From positions 1 through 44,442 of the forward strand of contig BBFE01000034.1 of assembly GCA_001313085.1 (NCBI GenBank): a stretch of DNA of 44,442 nucleotides, given 5' to 3'. The position numbers and the translations under genes were made by a program. Source of the stretch: Paenibacillus sp. JCM 18996. Its GTDB lineage: Bacteria > Bacillota > Bacilli > Paenibacillales > NBRC-103111. Each line of letters begins with the position of its first letter. The first letter of the stretch is position 1. The notes beneath the pieces are model-generated. The model saw only the letters and a program-made list of their open reading frames with translations. It had not been told where the DNA came from and did no database searches. Positions 9,020-18,026 of the stretch are shown here, in pieces.

Positions 9020-10054
9020 TGGATACGGTTGTTTTCTCGTACAACCCCATCTGACTTTACTTTTTTTGGCATGGTTTTTTTATGCGTTTCGCAGTCGTTA
9101 AGAAAACCTCCTGTCTGAGTCTATTGGAGGATGTTGTCAAGTCTTCTGTAGCGGTAGTTGTGAATGGGAAGAGAACGTGATGCTAGCATTGACATTAGAA
9201 TTCACCTAGTACAGCCTCCGAAATAAAAGCGAACACGATTTCAGGGCGCTATTCTTAATTTTCTGGTCCTTTTTTTTGCCCGATAGCGCCGTTTCGAGTT
9301 CTTATTCGTTAAATTTCGCCGACCTTTTGTTCCAACGAACGAGATAGGGCCTTCACTAGTCTGTGTTTTACGAACTGAAAGCTGCCGAGATCAGCTGCTT
9401 ATTTTTTTGTGAAATATTCGATGAAAAAAACCGGCTGTCGGATTTCCTTATCTAATCGATTACAAACCCAACTTTCTGGACTTCCTAGTTGCATAATACA
9501 TACACTAGGCTGCGTACTGGTATGGGACCTTTTCTAGCGAACAAAAAAAGTATAAGCATTTCCAGAGTCGAATGGTGATTGTTTTCGCTGCGACGCCAGC
9601 TTTTGGACTTCGACATTTCCCGGGAAATCCGACATCAAATAGCAGTATGGCCTCTGTACATGGTCACAGCATACAATAAATTTTTTCGACAAGCAGCTAG
9701 TCAATGCACTTTAAGGATCCCGGTTTTTTGTCACGGCGGAAATGGTTTTTTTCCATTGACAATGGTTTGGAATTGATTTACTTTATAAAGGTTAGAGCAG
9801 TGAATTATTTTTTATAAAATTCGTATATCCTCATAATTAGGTTGAGGGTTTCTACAAGGGACCGTAAATTCCTGGCTACGAATATAGGGTTGCATTTATA
9901 CCACCCTATACGTCAGCGGGATTTTTTTTGTATGTTCGGATTTTTTTGTATATTAAAGTTTAATATCGCTAAAGAGAAATGGACTTCGCGGGTTGCTCAT
10001 TTTTTTTGATAAGGCTGCAATAGAGGCAGAAGGGAGTCGAAGGAGGAAAACGTA
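9020..10054. other. About 1 kb without a recognisable gene
   Basis: No ORF here resembles a protein in either strand and no ncRNA family was recognised. It holds several inverted repeats: GGCGCTAT/ATAGCGCC (9245-9252, 9283-9290), the perfect palindrome ATTTCCCGGGAAAT (9615-9628), a TTCGTT...AACGAA element at about 9305-9347, and ATATTAAA-G-TTTAATAT (9950-9966), 88 nt before the EamA start. The text around 9280-9350 resembles intergenic repeat sequence of Paenibacillus from memory, which I cannot verify. Confidence 0.6.
9950..9966. promoter_or_regulatory. Perfect 17-bp inverted repeat upstream of the EamA gene
   Basis: ATATTAAA-G-TTTAATAT, an 8-bp perfect dyad, 88 nt before the EamA transporter start. 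It could be an operator; no regulator gene is adjacent. Confidence 0.4.
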
Positions 10055-11000
10055 ATGAGATGGAAATCGATTTTACTTGTATTCTTGGGGGCGTGCAGCT
10101 ATGGTGTCCTTTCAACTATTGTTAAATTTGCGTATGGCGCCGGGTACAGTTTAGGGGAAGTGGTGGGCAGCCAGATGCTGACAGGGACGGTGATCATGTG
10201 GCTGGTTGTCGTCATTGGGCAGGGATGGAGTAGGAAAACTGCCCGCGAAGCAAGGAACGGCCGCGCTGATACGGGGTATGCGAAGATAACCTTAACCAAA
10301 GCAATCGCTCTGATGGCCGCCGGCGCACCGACAGGCGCGACAGGGCTTCTGTACTACGGGGCGCTGCAGAGTATCCCGGCTTCTTTGGCGATTGTTCTCT
10401 TATTCCAGTTTACATGGATGTCTGTGTTGATCGAGGCGGTGGGAAAACGCCGGATGCCAGGCCCGATGATGCTTGCTTCGTTGGCCGTACTGCTGTCGGG
10501 AACGCTGCTGGCTGCGGGAGTGCTTGAGCATGGACTGCAGTTTACTCTGTGGGGAATTGTGCTGGGACTGCTCTCGGTATAAGCTATACACTGTTTATAC
10601 AGTTCGCAGGAAAAAAACCGTACCGGAAGTACAGCCCGCGCAGAGGAGCGCTTGGATGCTGACCGGTGCGGTCATCCTCGTGTTCATTTTGTTTCCGCCC
10701 TCTTTTCTGTTTAACGGGGTTCTATGGAGCGGTCTGCTGCTCTATGCGGTGCCTCTCGCGCTGTTTGGGGCCGTCATCCCGCCGCTGTTTTTTTTCTCGA
10801 TTGGCGTACCGAATATAGGGGAGGGATTGACAGGCATACTGGGGGCCGCCGAGCTGCCGGTTGCCGTTATATTGTCTTCGTTCGTTCTGCATGAACATGT
10901 CTCTGTCCTGCAGTGGATAGGAGTAGTTGTGGTGCTGATCGGCGTGGCACTGCCGGAGTGGGTGAAACAGGGGAAACGATTGAGAGTGCCATCTGCTTAA
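10055..11000 (+). CDS. EamA/DMT-family transporter
   Basis: Ten-segment drug/metabolite transporter of about 315 residues, cytoplasmic membrane; substrate unknown. ATG at 10055 behind AGGAGG. Two EamA halves are visible: the first begins ILLVFLGACSYGVLSTIVKFAY, includes GALQSIPASLAIVLLFQFTWMS, and the second ends GILGAAELPVAVILSSFVLHEHVSVLQWIGVVVVLIGVAL, the family's signature GE.P...W....LI.G. A single break near 10580 (GTATAAG, one A missing) separates the halves; restoring it gives SVISYTLFIQF. Confidence 0.85.
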
Positions 11001-11112
11001 AATCGTGGAAGCCGGCCAACGTGTTAAGAAATTCGGTGAGCTGCGTAACGTTTACAGCAGGAAGCTTTGGCAGCACTCATATATGGCAGCATCAAGTTTT
11101 GTTGTGATTAAA

Positions 11113-11155
11113 AGCTGTCTCATAAGTGCTCTATGCACATGGAGACAGCTCTTTT
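11113..11155 (+). terminator. Intrinsic terminator downstream of the EamA gene
   Basis: AGCTGTCTCAT and ATGGAGACAGCT arms (11113-11123 and 11139-11150) followed by CTTTT. Confidence 0.55.
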
Positions 11156-11228
11156 GGAGGTTAATATACGACAGCTTCATTTTGGCATTCCGCAGGTGAT
11201 CTTTTTTGCGAGTATTGACGTCTTGTCT

Positions 11229-11519
11229 TTAAACAACGCGGGTAAAATGCTCTACGATCGGGAAAGGCTCATAAAACTGATGAAGCAGCCCTTTCCATTC
11301 CTCGTATTCGGCCGACTGCCTGAACCCGATGGTATGGTCCTGGAGCGTGTCCCAACGGACTAACAGCAGGTATTTATTTTCCACTTCCAGGCATTGATGC
11401 AGCTCATGGGATTGATACCCCTTCATCGAGGAGATCAGGCGGGAAGCTTCCCTGAACCTCAGCTCGAATTCCTCGGCCATGCCGGGCCTCACCAGCAGCA
11501 TTGCAGCTTCCAGAATCAT
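11229..11519 (-). CDS. Antibiotic biosynthesis monooxygenase (ABM) family protein
   Basis: Intact 96-residue ferredoxin-like protein. Starts at 11519 behind GGAGGG. The family pattern is clear: MILEAAMLLVRPGMAEEFELRF, the GYQSHEL turn, the VENKYLLLVRWDTLQDHTIGFRQSAEYEEW block and a short C-terminal helix. ABM proteins range from haem-degrading oxygenases to quinol monooxygenases; without the Asn/Trp pair typical of IsdG I would not assign haem degradation. Divergent from the IPP isomerase gene. Confidence 0.8.
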   Translation of the reverse strand: MILEAAMLLVRPGMAEEFELRFREASRLISSMKGYQSHELHQCLEVENKYLLLVRWDTLQDHTIGFRQSAEYEEWKGLLHQFYEPFPIVEHFTRVV

Positions 11520-11588
11520 AGCAGTTTCCCTCCATGTTTAATATAGTTGAATATTTGGCAAAATAAAAAATTTGCAGGTATCCTTAGT

Positions 11589-11617
11589 TTGACACAGGTT
11601 GATGGAATTTGCATTAA
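11589..11617 (+). promoter_or_regulatory. Putative sigma-A promoter of the IPP isomerase gene
   Basis: TTGACA at 11589-11594, 17-nt spacer, CATTAA (or ATTAAA one base on) at 11612-11617; 31 nt before the start codon at 11648. Confidence 0.5.
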
Positions 11618-11647
11618 AATCGGGCAAGTTTGTCGGAGGGAATAATA

Positions 11648-12688
11648 ATGGAACGCGATAATAAGGGGCTGACGGAATCCCGCAAGCTGGAGCATATCGA
11701 TATATGTCTGAAAGAAGAGGTGAGAGGACGGAAGGTGACGAGCGGACTGGAACGCTACCGTTTTCACCATAACGCGCTGCCCGAAATCGATTTTGCGGAT
11801 GTGACACCTGAGGCCTCATTTCTAAATAAGAAGCTGAAGGTTCCCCTGCTGGTGAGCTCTATGACGGGAGGGACGACGGAGGCTGCGCGGATTAACCGGA
11901 GGCTGGCGGAGATGGCGCAAAGCAAGGGCTGGGCGCTCGGCGTTGGCTCGGTGCGTGCGGCTATTGAGCGGAAGGAGCTCGCATCCACTTTTGCCGTCCG
12001 GCAGTACGCTCCCTCGATTCCGATATTGGCCAATTTGGGCGCGGTGCAGCTGAATTACGGATATGGGCCGACCAGTGCCGCGAGGCGGTTGACATTGTAG
12101 AGGCTGACGGGCTTGTGCTTCATCTCAATGCTCTCCAGGAGCTATTCCAGCCCGAGGGGAACACGAATTTTAAACATCTGCTGATTCAAATTGAAAAAAG
12201 TGTGCCGTGCCTTGAAGTGCCTGTCGGAGTAAAAGAGGTGGGATGGGGCGTGAACGGCAAGCTCGCCTCCCGATTGAGGATGCCGGCATCCGGTTTATCG
12301 AGCTGCGGGTGCGGGAGGGACATCATGGAGCCAGGTGGAAAAGCACCGCGCGAAAGATGAGGTGAGGCGGAAGGCCGCCGAAACCTTCGCGGAATGGGGC
12401 ATTCCGACCGCCGAGTGCATCCGCGAGATTGCCGAGGCCGAGCCTGGGCTCGAGCTGGTCGGGAGCGGAGGCATCACAAACGGCCTGGAAGCAGCCAAAG
12501 CGATTGCTTTGGGTGCCAACTTGGCCGGGCTGGGCCGTTCGCTGCTGTCTGCTGCCGTCCAATCGTCTGAACGGCTGGAGGTGGAGTTCGACCGGGTCGA
12601 GCTCGAATTGAAGGCAGCGATGTTCGGGATCGGCGCGGCAACCATACACCAGCTTAGGGGCACGCAGCAGCTTCGGTTGATCGGTTAG
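11648..12688 (+). CDS. fni: Type 2 isopentenyl-diphosphate delta-isomerase
   Basis: FMN- and NADPH-dependent interconversion of isopentenyl and dimethylallyl diphosphate for isoprenoid synthesis; cytosolic. About 347 residues. Recognisable pieces: RKLEHIDICL, VSSMTGGT, GVGSVRAAIE, LNALQELFQPEGN, GVKEVGWG (Lys and Glu near the flavin) and GSGGITNGLEAAKAIALGA (FMN phosphate loop). Breaks: a lost G near 12072, A6 at 12196-12201 that should be A5, a lost C near 12212, lost Gs near 12278 and 12303. ATG at 11648 follows GGAGGG. Stands alone. Confidence 0.92.
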
Positions 12689-12720
12689 GGCGTTGCCGCA
12701 TGAGATGCAAGTCAATATTT

Positions 12721-12806
12721 GTTATAACGGAGCGAATAACTGGATTGGTTCGAGTGTGAATACAATCGTAAAGATGCACGTTTGTAGATCTGTTATAGCG
12801 GAGAGG
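12721..12806 (+). repeat. Direct repeat GTTATA(A/G)CGGAG ahead of the sensor kinase gene
   Basis: GTTATAACGGAG at 12721-12732 and GTTATAGCGGAG at 12792-12803, 71 nt apart. The downstream copy supplies the GGAGAGG ribosome binding site of the kinase gene. It may be a short local duplication. Confidence 0.45.
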
Positions 12807-12814
12807 ACGCGAAA

Positions 12815-14567
12815 ATGTGGAATTTACTGCCGTTTATGTTCGAACGGATGGCGATTATCGTCACGCTTGCTTTTCTGCTGACCCGGTTTAAGCCGTTCCG
12901 CAGGACGGTTTGGCACGGGCCGGCTCTACGTGAGAAGTTGCTCCTTGTCCTGATTTTCGGCTTGTTCGGCATCATCAGCACTTACACCGGAATCACAGTA
13001 GAACCGGACCGGATTGTCCATAAGGATTGGACGACCGGAATCGAATCTACTCAGCCATAGCCAATACCAGGAACATCGGAATTACGATCGGCGGGCTGCT
13101 AGGAGGCCCGATCGTCGGATTGGGCATAGGTCTGGTGGCCGGTATCCACCGGTTTCAGCTGGGCGGATTGACCGGCCTCGCTTGCGGCGTTTCAGCCATC
13201 ATCGCCGGTTTGGTGTCCGGCTTCCTTGGTATTCTTTACCGCCGCCGCGGCACTTTCACGGCATTGCAGGCGGCTGCAGTCGGGACGGCAGTAGAAGCAT
13301 TGGAAATGGCGATTATCCTTGTGGTTGTGAAACCGTCTTCTTCGGCTATCGGCCTGGTGGAATTGATCGGCCTGCCCATGATTGCCGTAAACGGATTTGG
13401 GGTGTGGATTTTTTTATGGCCATACTGCAGTCTGTCCGCAGGGAAGAGGAAAGAGCGCAGGCTATCCAGACACAGAAGGCTCTGCTGCTTGCCGATAAGA
13501 CGCTTCCCTTCTTCCGGCAGGGGCTCAGTTCCCGGTCCTGCAAAGAAGCATCGCTTATTATCCGGCAGTACACGGGGGCCGATGCAGTGTCCATAACCGA
13601 CAGGGAAAGAGTGCTTGCGCATGTCGGAATCGGCTCCGGCCATCATAAGGCCGACGGTGAACTGGCGACGGAGCTTACCCGTGAGGTGCTCAGGGAAGGC
13701 CGCATCCGCACCGCCGGTTCGCCGGAGGATATCCACTGCTATTACGCAGGCTGCCCGATCAAGGCCGCATTGGTCCTGCCGCTCAAAGTAAAAGGCGAGC
13801 CTGTCGGCACCCTGAAGCTTTATTTCCGGCACCCAACGGGTTTAAATACAGTACAAAAGGAGCTTGCCGAGGGTTTGGCCAACCTGTTCTCCACCCAGCT
13901 GGAGCTTGGCGCGGCCGAGCATCAGACAAGCCTGCTTCGGGACGCGGAGATTAAAGCGCTTCAGTCGCAGATCCACCCGCACTTTTTTTTTCAACGCCAT
14001 CAATACGATTATTTCCGTCTGCCGCACTGATGCGATGCTGGCCAGGAAACTGCTGATCCAATTGGCGGCTTTTTTTTCAGAAGCAATCTGCAGGCCGCGG
14101 GTCATACCTTGGTCACCTTGGCCAAAGAGCTGGAGCATGTCGATGCTTATCTGTCCTTGGAACAAGCCCGTTTCCCCGGAAAATTTACACTGCGCCGGGA
14201 TATCGATCCGGACATGATGCAGGTGCTTGTGCCTCCTTTTACACTTCAGCCGCTGGTGGAAAATGCGTTAAAGCACGCTTTTCCGAGTGCCCGGTACGAA
14301 GGTGCGGTGACGGTAACTGCGCATGCCCAGGAAGGCAGCCTGCAGATCAACGTGAGTGACAACGGCTCAGGCATCCCGGAGGACAAAGTCCGGCAGCTCG
14401 GGTACCGGCATATGAGCTCGGAGCAGGGAACGGGAACGGCTTTGTGGAACATACGGGAGCGGCTGCTGAGCTTGTACGGGGAAGAGGCTGAATTTCACGT
14501 CCAGAGCGTAGTGGGAAAGGGAACCTCGGTACAGCTGACGGTGCCCATCAGAAGGGAGGAAGCTTGA
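12815..14567 (+). CDS. LytS/BtsS-type sensor histidine kinase
   Basis: Membrane sensor of about 585 residues. Order of domains: five- to six-segment 5TMR-LYT region (residues 1-200, with IANTRNIGITIGGLLGGPIVGLGIGLVAGIHRF, the conserved family core), GAF domain (about 230-360), LytS-type His-kinase box IHPHFFFNAINTI (phosphoacceptor His), and an HATPase with NALKHAF, DNGSGIP and GTGTALWNIRERL. Frame breaks near 13055, 13412, 13983 (T9) and 14071 (T8). Homologues BtsS and B. subtilis LytS sense pyruvate; the downstream CstA gene favours that here. Four nt separate it from the regulator gene. Confidence 0.9.
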
Positions 14568-14570
14568 TTT

Positions 14571-15327
14571 ATGCTGACCGTTTATATTGTCGAAGACGAG
14601 CCGTTTGCAAGGGACGAGCTGAAATATTTGTTGAACAGGACCGGCCAGGTGGAGCTGATCGGGGAAGCAGGCCATGTGGAGCAGGCGTTGCAGGAGATCA
14701 ATCTGCTTCGGCCGGATATTGTGTTCCTGGATCTGCAGCTGGGGCAGGAGAGCGGGCTTTCCATCGCCGAGAAGCTGGCCAGGGCGGATTACACCCCGGC
14801 CGTCGTGTTTGCTACCGCAGACGACCAGTTTGCGCTGCAGGCTTTTGAACTGAACGCGCTGGATTACATCCTTAAGCCTTTTGAGGAGGAACGAATCCGC
14901 CAGACGCTTGACAAAATCAAGAAATACCGTATCCAGTCGCCGGTGAGCGGCCCGCGGCATACCGCTTCGCATACCCGAACGGATACTCGGCCTGAACTTC
15001 ATTCCAAGATTGCAATCCCCCAAGGGGAACGGCTCATCCTGCTTGAAACCGGAGAGATCGTGTATGCCGGGTCCGAAGAAGGCAAATGCGTGGTCAAAAC
15101 AGCCCAGCAGCGCTATGAATTCGAAGGCACTCTAGTGGAGCTTGAGAAAAAAACTGCCTTCGGAGCTGTTCGTCAGAGTGCACAGAAGCTACATTGTGAA
15201 TGGCAACGGGATTGACGAAATCGAGCCATGGTTCAACGGAACTTATAATGTATATATGAAGGACGGATCCAGGATTCCCGTCAGCCGAACCTTTGTACGA
15301 GAATTGAAGCAAATGTTCGGGCTTTAG
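14571..15327 (+). CDS. LytR/AlgR-family response regulator with LytTR DNA-binding domain
   Basis: Partner of the preceding kinase. Receiver domain, residues 1-118: acidic pair E8-D9, phosphoacceptor D54 in DIVFLDLQLG, ATADDQFALQAFELNALDYILKPF. A linker of about 35 residues, then a LytTR domain with LVELEKKLPSELFVRVHRSYIVN, the family recognition segment, ending VSRTFVRELKQMFGL. About 250 residues. One break at the A7 near 15148; A6 restores the frame. ATG at 14571 behind GGGAGGA. The LytTR domain binds paired direct repeats about 21 bp apart; such a pair is seen upstream of the next gene. Confidence 0.92.
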
Positions 15328-15385
15328 AAGATGCATTCCAAGTCTCCTGAAAGGGAGCTCAGGCGGGATTCTCCGCAAGTTGCCA

Positions 15386-15399
15386 TGAAAACGTTATCA
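15386..15399 (+). promoter_or_regulatory. cre box (CcpA site) upstream of cstA
   Basis: TGAAAACGTTATCA matches the consensus TGWAARCGYTWNCW at every position. It lies about 95 nt before the cstA start and overlaps the LytTR-like repeat, consistent with glucose repression of a carbon-starvation transporter. Confidence 0.75.
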
Positions 15400-15421
15400 C
15401 CTCTTTTTTCATAGGTTATGA
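15391..15421 (+). promoter_or_regulatory. LytTR-like direct repeat at the cstA promoter
   Basis: ACGTTATCA (15391-15399) and AGGTTATGA (15413-15421) match in 7 of 9 positions and start 22 bp apart, 21 if the intervening T6 is really T5. The second copy ends 23 bp before a TAATAT -10 candidate (15445-15450), the geometry expected for an activator next to the -35 region. Inferred target of the adjacent LytR-like regulator. Confidence 0.5.
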
Positions 15422-15481
15422 TAGGTATATACCAGTACTAGCAGTAATATATTTCTACGTACCATGGCAGGAGGGACTAAT

Positions 15482-17298
15482 ATGAATGCGATTACAATAG
15501 TTGTCGCGGTAATGTGTATTTTAATGATCGCCTATCGGCTTTACGGGACGTTTATGACGGCAAAAGTGCTCAAGCTGAACGACTCCACCCCTACCCCGGC
15601 GCATACCCGCGAGGATGGCAAAGATTATGTGCGACGAACAAATGGGTTGCGTTCGGACATCATTTTGCCGCAATAGCCGCAGCGGGTCCGTTGGTGGGAC
15701 CGATTCTGGCAGCTCAATTCGGCTATCTTCCCGGGTTGATCTGGCTCCTGGTCGGCGCCGTCGTCGGCGGAGCAGTGCACGATACCGTTGTGCTGTTCGC
15801 TCGATGAAGAGGGACGGACAGTCCCTGTCCGAGGTGGCCAAGAAGGAAATGGGGCCTGTGGCCGGCTTTTGCACCGGTCTTGCGATGTTGTTCATCATTA
15901 CCATTACGATGGCCGGTTTGTCAATGGTTGTGCTTAACGCTTTGGAGAAAAAACCCTTGGGGTACTTTCGCCGTAGGGATGACGATCCCGATCGCTATGG
16001 GCGTTGGCCTGTATTACAAGAAAACCGGGAATTTAAAGGGAGCTTCAATCGTAGGCATTATTCTCGTTATGGCTGCGGTTTTGTTCGGGCCGTGGATTAA
16101 AGACACTGTCATCGGACAGCTGCTTACTTTCAACAAAAGCACTTTGGCGCTCATTTTGCTATCTACGCTTTCTTTGCGGCGGCGCTTCCCGTGTGGCTGC
16201 TTCTCGCTCCAAGGGATTACCTCAGCTCTTTTATGAAGCTGGGCGTGTTTGCGGCACTGATTCTAGGTGTATTCGCAGTGAATCCCGCGATTCCGTTTCC
16301 GGCCTTCACGAAGTTCATTAACGGGGGAGGGCCTGTCATTGCCGGTCCGGTGTGGCCGTTCATTTCCATTACGATCGCATGCGGGGCCGTTTCGGGCTTC
16401 CATGCGTTGGTTGGCTCGGGTACGACACCGAAAATGCTTAACAAATGGACCGATATCAAGGTCGTAGGCTTTGGCGCGATGCTGGTGGAATGCCTTGTCG
16501 CCGTAATGGCGCTGATTGCAGCCACTGCTCTGCAGCCAGGGGACTATTTTGCCATTAACTCTACCCCCGAAGTGTTCAAAACTCTCGGAATGCATGTCGA
16601 GCATCTGCCGCAGCTGGCCAAGGAAGTAGGCTTGAATCTGGAAGGCAGAACAGGAGGCGCGGTTTCCTTGGCCGTCGGGATGACCTACATTTTTTACCAA
16701 TATCCCATGGTTCCAAAATTTGTCCTCCTACTTCTTCCAATTCGTAATCATGTTTGAAGCGGTGTTCATTCTTACGGCGATTGATGCGGGTACCCGCGTA
16801 TCCCGATACCTGATCCAGGATTTCCTCGGCGACTTCTACAAGCCGCTCAAGAAAGTGGATTGGATGCCCGGTTCTATTTTTTGCCAGCGCATTAGCCTGT
16901 TTCTTATGGGGCTACCTTCTGTACTCAGGAGACATCGGCTCCATCTGGGCTCTATTCGGGGTGTCTAACCAGCTGATGGCATCGATCGGACTGATCATCG
17001 GTACGACGGTCATTCTCAAAATTGCGGATAAACGCTGGTACGCCCTGACCGCTTGGTGCCTTTGGCTTATCTGTACGTCACCGTTATGTATGCCGGATAC
17101 TGGATGGTCAAGAATGTATATTTGGCTCCGGGCAAAGGGCACAGTGTACTCAATGCTTCCCTGTCGATCATTATGCTCGTGCTTGGCGTGGTCATTCTGA
17201 TTTCGGCATTGCGCAAATGGGCGGAGCTTTGGAACCAGCCAAGGCTGACAGGAACCCCGCCGCTGAGGCCTGCTAAAACGAAGCCTGTAGAAATTTAA
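15482..17298 (+). CDS. cstA: CstA-family carbon starvation transporter (BtsT-like)
   Basis: Multi-spanning membrane transporter of about 605 residues; CstA/BtsT proteins import pyruvate with protons and have also been linked to peptide uptake. Seen: N-terminal [55 protein letters not shown] (family signature), [51 protein letters not shown] and the C-terminal GVSNQLMA segment. ATG at 15482 behind GGAGGG is preferred to an ATG 18 nt upstream. Breaks near 15640 and 15805 (lost C), 15945, 16165, 16693, 16878 and 17057. Directly follows the LytS/LytR-type pair. Confidence 0.93.
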
Positions 17299-17316
17299 TC
17301 CATTTGATGGGAAAAA

Positions 17317-17357
17317 AAGGGCTGTTCCGCAACGTGTAATGCGCCGGGACGGCCCTT
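17317..17357. terminator. Stem-loop after cstA, terminator-like
   Basis: AAGGGCTGTTCCG (17317-17329) pairs with CGGGACGGCCCTT (17345-17357), with G.T pairs. The T run lies on the minus-strand side (A7 upstream), so termination of cstA itself would be weak. Confidence 0.45.
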
Positions 17358-17361
17358 GTCT

Positions 17362-17655
17362 ATAAACAGTGACAAGCAACAGACGCGCATTGTATTTTGT
17401 ACAATCAAATGTCCATATGGAAGCCATTATCGCTTAAGCGATTGCATTTTCTACAATAGGACTCGGTAAATGTGCAGTTTTTTTTAGCGCAGTTAGGATA
17501 CGGTAAATATAGGATAAGCGTAAACAAGGTTTGGCCGCATTCATGCGGGAAGCCATTCGTTTTTTTTACTGTGACAAGCTGTGACTCTCCGTTGTTTAGT
17601 TTTTTTACTCGTGTGTGGTATTTATAGATAAATATGCATAGAGAGGTGATGGAAA
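17362..17655. other. Intergenic region with palindrome and paired direct repeats
   Basis: No gene. Contains the perfect 14-bp palindrome ATCGCTTAAGCGAT (17429-17442) and two 17-nt direct repeats, TAGGACTCGGTAAATGT (17457-17473) and TAGGATACGGTAAATAT (17494-17510), matching at 14 of 17 positions, 37 bp apart, upstream of the DUF1540 gene. Confidence 0.5.
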
Positions 17656-17874
17656 ATGGAGAATCCAATGGTAAAATGCAGTGTTGAAAATTGTGAGTAT
17701 TGGGCTGAAGGAAACAACTGCGTGGCGGAGACGATCATGATCGAGATCAACTCGCACGCGGAGAAGAAAGAACCGCAAGGCACAGGCCATGAGAAGTATG
17801 ACACGAAGCATCAGGATTCGGCTTCCGGTGTCACCGATACTTGCTGTCACACGTTTAAGGAGCGCACGCATTGA
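17656..17874 (+). CDS. DUF1540 small cysteine-rich protein
   Basis: Intact, 72 residues. MVKCSVENCEYWAEGNNCVAETIMIEI, a long charged His-rich spacer, then TDTCCHTFKE: the C..C..C.....C arrangement of DUF1540, which suggests metal binding. ATG at 17656 behind AGAGGTGATGG. Common in sporulating Firmicutes; function unknown. Followed by a strong terminator. Confidence 0.88.
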   Translation: MENPMVKCSVENCEYWAEGNNCVAETIMIEINSHAEKKEPQGTGHEKYDTKHQDSASGVTDTCCHTFKERTH

Positions 17875-17890
17875 TGCATTCGACATAGTA

Positions 17891-17938
17891 AAAAGGGACA
17901 GACCTTCCTGCAGCCAGGATCGTCTGTCCCTTTTTTTT
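17891..17938 (+). terminator. Strong intrinsic terminator after the DUF1540 gene
   Basis: AAAAGGGACAGACC and CGTCTGTCCC(TTTT) form a 12-bp or longer stem around a 14-nt loop, followed by T8. Confidence 0.85.
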
Positions 17939-18026
17939 ACAAAAATCAGATGTTTAAAATAAATGCTCTGTTGAATCTCAGTGCTGCATTGTTGGTAGCT
18001 TTCTGCTTACACGCCGAATCCGCTTC

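Noticed and set aside
9579..9776. 65-codon frame in the 1-kb gene-free region
   Set aside because: No start signal or similarity and its frame crosses T6 runs that are likely misread.
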